DNA of 45,667 nt from an uncultured Verrucomicrobia subdivision 3 bacterium (GTDB lineage: Bacteria; Verrucomicrobiota; Verrucomicrobiia; Limisphaerales; UBA11358), in assembly GCA_903875465.1 (NCBI GenBank), contig CAIQWB010000060.1:1-45667 (forward strand), read 5' to 3'. The translations under genes and the position numbers were made by a program. This document shows, piece by piece, positions 43,512 through 45,667 of the stretch (the first letter of the stretch is position 1; every line of letters begins with the position of its first letter). Below the pieces are notes generated by a model. That model saw only the letters and a list, made by a program, of their open reading frames with translations. It did no database searches and was not told where the DNA came from.

Positions 43512-44414
43512 TTACGGCACCGGCGGCAGGGGAGCTTTGACCACCACCCCCAGCACATCCGCCACGGACCGTTCTTTGGCGTCCGAGGGGGAATTAAGCA
43601 CGCGGAGCTGGGCCGTGGCGGGATCACGATAGACCAGTTCGGTGGAACCACCGCCATCCAGGTTGATGGCACTGTCACACCCCAGGGCAATCATTTCCCG
43701 GGATAATTCCGCCAGGGTCATGCCGATGGAAAGCGCCGGCTGCCGGCCATCCACCACGAACAAGGTCAGGCGCTGCCCGGTGCGGTCCAATCCCACCACG
43801 GTGCGCGGATGCCGGGCGGTGGCAAAGAAATTGGTATAAGTGACCGCCTGGCCGGCGCGCACAATGATCTGGCCACCCCCGACAATTTCCCGGGCGCTGG
43901 CCTCCGGCACGTCCCCGCGCCGGCCGGCCACCAGGCGCGCATGCCGATCGGCCGTGATTTCCAAATACGGCCGGGGCAGTTCGGTCCGGTGCCAGAGGTG
44001 GCCGGCCGTCATCGCCGGACCGACGGGAAATGCCGGCTTGCCCCGCACATAGCCCGTGTTCCGTCCCTCGATGTCTCGGGTGGACAGCGCGTCAAAAAAA
44101 TCGCCGTTGATGGCGATGTCGAATTGTTCGCGCCGGGCAATTTCACTGGGTGGCAGCAGGGTGGTGACCCAGGGTGCACCGTTCGTGGGGGCCGGACCGC
44201 CGGGGGCCACGCGGACCGTGACGCGCGGATCGGCCAGATTGACGGTGACCACATGAATGGAAAAATTGGGCGAATGGCGGACGATGTGCTGGCACGTGAC
44301 CGGGCCATCCCCGGTCAGGTGCGAGCTCTGGGTCGAGGCGCAACCCGCCAGCAGCAGTCCGAGCCAGCCCCCGAGCAGCCAGGTCATTCGATTCCAGTTC
44401 CGTGATAATTGCAT
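43512..44414 (-). CDS. phosphodiester glycosidase-domain (NAGPA-like) lipoprotein
   Basis: A 300-residue protein with a lipoprotein signal peptide and lipobox LAGC (Cys25). The rest is a NAGPA-type domain: IAINGDFFDA, RHPRTVVGLDRTGQRLTLFVVDGR and CDSAINLDGGGSTELVYR are the conserved blocks that form the active site in phosphodiester glycosidases, which remove a phosphate-linked sugar. In bacteria such domains often act on cell-wall or exopolysaccharide phosphodiesters; substrate unknown. The frame is open to 44681, but the ATG at 44414 gives the lipobox. It begins 19 bases after the TPR gene. Confidence 0.86.
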   Translation of the reverse strand: MQLSRNWNRMTWLLGGWLGLLLAGCASTQSSHLTGDGPVTCQHIVRHSPNFSIHVVTVNLADPRVTVRVAPGGPAPTNGAPWVTTLLPPSEIARREQFDIAINGDFFDALSTRDIEGRNTGYVRGKPAFPVGPAMTAGHLWHRTELPRPYLEITADRHARLVAGRRGDVPEASAREIVGGGQIIVRAGQAVTYTNFFATARHPRTVVGLDRTGQRLTLFVVDGRQPALSIGMTLAELSREMIALGCDSAINLDGGGSTELVYRDPATAQLRVLNSPSDAKERSVADVLGVVVKAPLPPVP

Positions 44415-44433
44415 GCGCGTAACGATAGCTCGT

Positions 44434-44934
44434 TTAGAGGGTGGAAATTTCCGGCCACAGCGCGGCCAAATCCGGATCGCCCTGGGCGGACCGGCGCCAG
44501 GCGCTGCCATTTTTCCGGCTGAACAATTTACCCAGCCAGTGGCGGGCCAGGTCGAGGTTGCCCAGGCGGCATTCGTAGCAAGCCAGGTTGTAGGGCAGAA
44601 TTTCCTCCTCGGGAAAACGGCTGAGCACGGGCAGCAATAGGTCGCGGGCCTCCGCAGTGCGCTGCAACTCGTGCAGCGCAAAGGAGCGGTGGATATAGCC
44701 GCTGGGCAGTTCGGGATGCAACGCCACTAGGCGGGCGGCCAGTTCCAGACAAGTCGTCCACTGGCGGCCATTGGCATTGATTTGCCAGTTCAGCTCCAGC
44801 ACCGCCGGGTGCGCGGACCATTCAGGGGCCAGCGCCGCCAGCTCCGCCGCCGCCTCGGCCGGATTGCCCAGTTCCAGCCAGCCTTCGGCGGCGGAAACAT
44901 GATGGCTGGCGGGCGGTTCGAGCGGCGCGATCAT
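44434..44934 (-). CDS. tetratricopeptide-repeat protein
   Basis: A 166-residue all-helical protein with three to four TPR-like units, for example AEGWLELGNPAEAAAELAAL and later LPYNLACYECRLGNLDLARHW, which show the W/L-G-A-P spacing of TPRs. No signal peptide or catalytic domain is present, so it is probably a cytoplasmic protein-protein adaptor. The ATG at 44934 is preferred to TTG 44940. It follows the FKBP gene by 26 bases and precedes the NAGPA-like gene by 19, suggesting an operon. Confidence 0.8.
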   Translation of the reverse strand: MIAPLEPPASHHVSAAEGWLELGNPAEAAAELAALAPEWSAHPAVLELNWQINANGRQWTTCLELAARLVALHPELPSGYIHRSFALHELQRTAEARDLLLPVLSRFPEEEILPYNLACYECRLGNLDLARHWLGKLFSRKNGSAWRRSAQGDPDLAALWPEISTL

Positions 44935-44960
44935 GAGCAAAGCTTGGTCAGGGGCCCGGC

Positions 44961-45296
44961 TTAGGATTCGATGCCCAGCAGTTCGACCTCAAAAATCAGG
45001 GTGGAATTCGGCGGGATGGCCCCGGGATAACCGGCCCGGCCATAGGCCAGTTCTGGGGGAATGGTGAGTTTCACCTTGTCGCCCACCACCATCGTGGCCA
45101 CGCCCGCATCCCAACCCGCGATCACCTGGCCCAGCCCGAGGGCGAAGGAGAACGGTTCCTTGCGGTCCACCGAACTGTCGAATTTGCCACCGTCCGTGAA
45201 CCAGCCGGTGTAATGAACGGACACGACCTGGCCCTTTTTGGGGGCCTTGCCGGTGCCGGTGACGAGCTTCTCAATTTGTAATGCGTTGGTTGCCAT
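44961..45296 (-). CDS. FKBP-type peptidyl-prolyl cis-trans isomerase
   Basis: A 111-residue single-domain FKBP that speeds prolyl isomerisation in protein folding. The conserved pattern is complete: [54 protein letters not shown] and [18 protein letters not shown]. No signal peptide is present, so it is probably cytoplasmic. The frame stays open upstream to 45602 only because CRISPR repeat plus 30-bp spacer is 66 bp, a multiple of three; the ATG at 45296 gives the normal FKBP length and N-terminus ([11 protein letters not shown]). It appears to be the first gene of the five-gene minus-strand group. Confidence 0.93.
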   Translation of the reverse strand: MATNALQIEKLVTGTGKAPKKGQVVSVHYTGWFTDGGKFDSSVDRKEPFSFALGLGQVIAGWDAGVATMVVGDKVKLTIPPELAYGRAGYPGAIPPNSTLIFEVELLGIES

Positions 45297-45363
45297 GCCG
45301 CAGTGTCGCCGATTCCAGGGGTGGGGGTCAAGTTTTGGGCGGGGCTGGGGGCGGGGAAAAAGG

Positions 45364-45667
45364 CTTGGGGCTTGATTCCAATTACGGCGGGTGCAAACTC
45401 CTATGCGACGGAGGATGTAGTTACCACTGCTTTGCCTTGATTCCAAATACGGGGGGTGCAAACTTTTAATCAAGCCCTGGTGGTGGAAACGATTGCTTTG
45501 CCTTGATTCCAAAAACGGGGGGTGCAAACTTCCTGGTGGGTCGGCTCCAACCAAATAACTGCTTTGCCTTGATTCCAAATACGGGGGGTGCAAACTCGTC
45601 ACCGAAAGTGGAATGCTTTATGTATGGCTTTGCCTTGATTCCAAATACGGGGGGTGCAAACTGGTTA
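45364..45667 (-). CRISPR. CRISPR array, distal end, cut by the window edge
   Basis: Five repeats of 36 bp: 45364-45399 (degenerate), 45429-45464, 45495-45530 (one mismatch), 45561-45596 and 45627-45662. On the plus strand they begin GCTTTGCCTTG and end GGGGTGCAAACT. The four spacers are 29, 30, 30 and 30 bp and unlike one another; a fifth begins at 45663. Read on the minus strand the repeat begins AGTTTGCACC and the leftmost copy is degenerate at its 3' end, as terminal repeats usually are, so the leader and any cas genes should lie to the right, outside the window. A 36-bp repeat with 30-bp spacers is most typical of type II systems (inference). No cas gene or tracrRNA is visible here. Confidence 0.95.

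Overview
The window reads as a GC-rich chromosomal segment of a diderm bacterium, most likely a member of the Verrucomicrobiota (Pedosphaera/Limisphaerales-like). That placement is inferred from gene content: an LL-diaminopimelate aminotransferase (dapL), a PEP-CTERM surface protein, a subtilase with the 'ASTNL..W' C-terminal module common in that phylum, a small zinc-ribbon protein of the type seen there, a Kdo transferase (so lipid A/LPS is present) and dense sugar-nucleotide and glycosyltransferase genes. No rRNA or tRNA gene was recognised.

Layout. 0.3-5 kb: PEP-CTERM protein, dapL, then UDP-xylose synthase and UDP-glucose dehydrogenase, two consecutive steps (UDP-Glc to UDP-GlcA to UDP-Xyl). 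5.1-9.7 kb (minus strand): primary sigma factor rpoD, Kdo transferase waaA and an NhaD-like antiporter. 9.9-12.4 kb: exported subtilase, a frameshifted Uma2 gene and a possible transposase remnant. 12.4-17.4 kb: a compact four-gene cassette made of a WXG100-like protein, a coiled-coil protein, a second W-x-D hairpin protein and a 1301-residue membrane FtsK/SpoIIIE ATPase. 17.4-21.1 kb: amino-acid permease and a copper-type P-ATPase, convergent. 21.3-26.7 kb: lipoprotein, zinc-ribbon protein, then a glycan operon (GT2, two CDP-paratose-2-epimerase-like enzymes, a GT-B transferase).

26.9-29.0 kb is an AT-richer accessory island. It holds a small membrane protein and a T4-type lysozyme, each preceded by a GTTAGGC site; two of the three such sites end a roughly 90% identical 106-bp repeat. 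This resembles integron attC sites and cassettes without a visible integrase, but that reading is tentative. 29.0-41.7 kb: a PQQ-type beta-propeller, two acyltransferase-3 proteins, three more glycosyltransferases, an O-antigen-ligase-like polymerase, a membrane-anchored GrpE-like protein, a diacylglycerol-kinase-family lipid kinase and a PL10 pectate lyase. 41.8-45.3 kb (minus strand): five closely spaced genes, FKBP isomerase, TPR protein, phosphodiester-glycosidase-domain lipoprotein, class-A-beta-lactamase-like serine hydrolase and SRPBCC protein. The right edge cuts a CRISPR array (36-bp repeats, 29-30-bp spacers) whose degenerate terminal repeat lies inside the window.

The strongest candidate for an under-described system is the WXG100/coiled-coil/W-x-D/FtsK cassette: it carries the two hallmarks of type VII-like secretion in what appears to be an outer-membrane-bearing bacterium, with an ATPase architecture unlike textbook EccC/EssC. 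Most of the remaining genes point to heavy investment in envelope polysaccharide.
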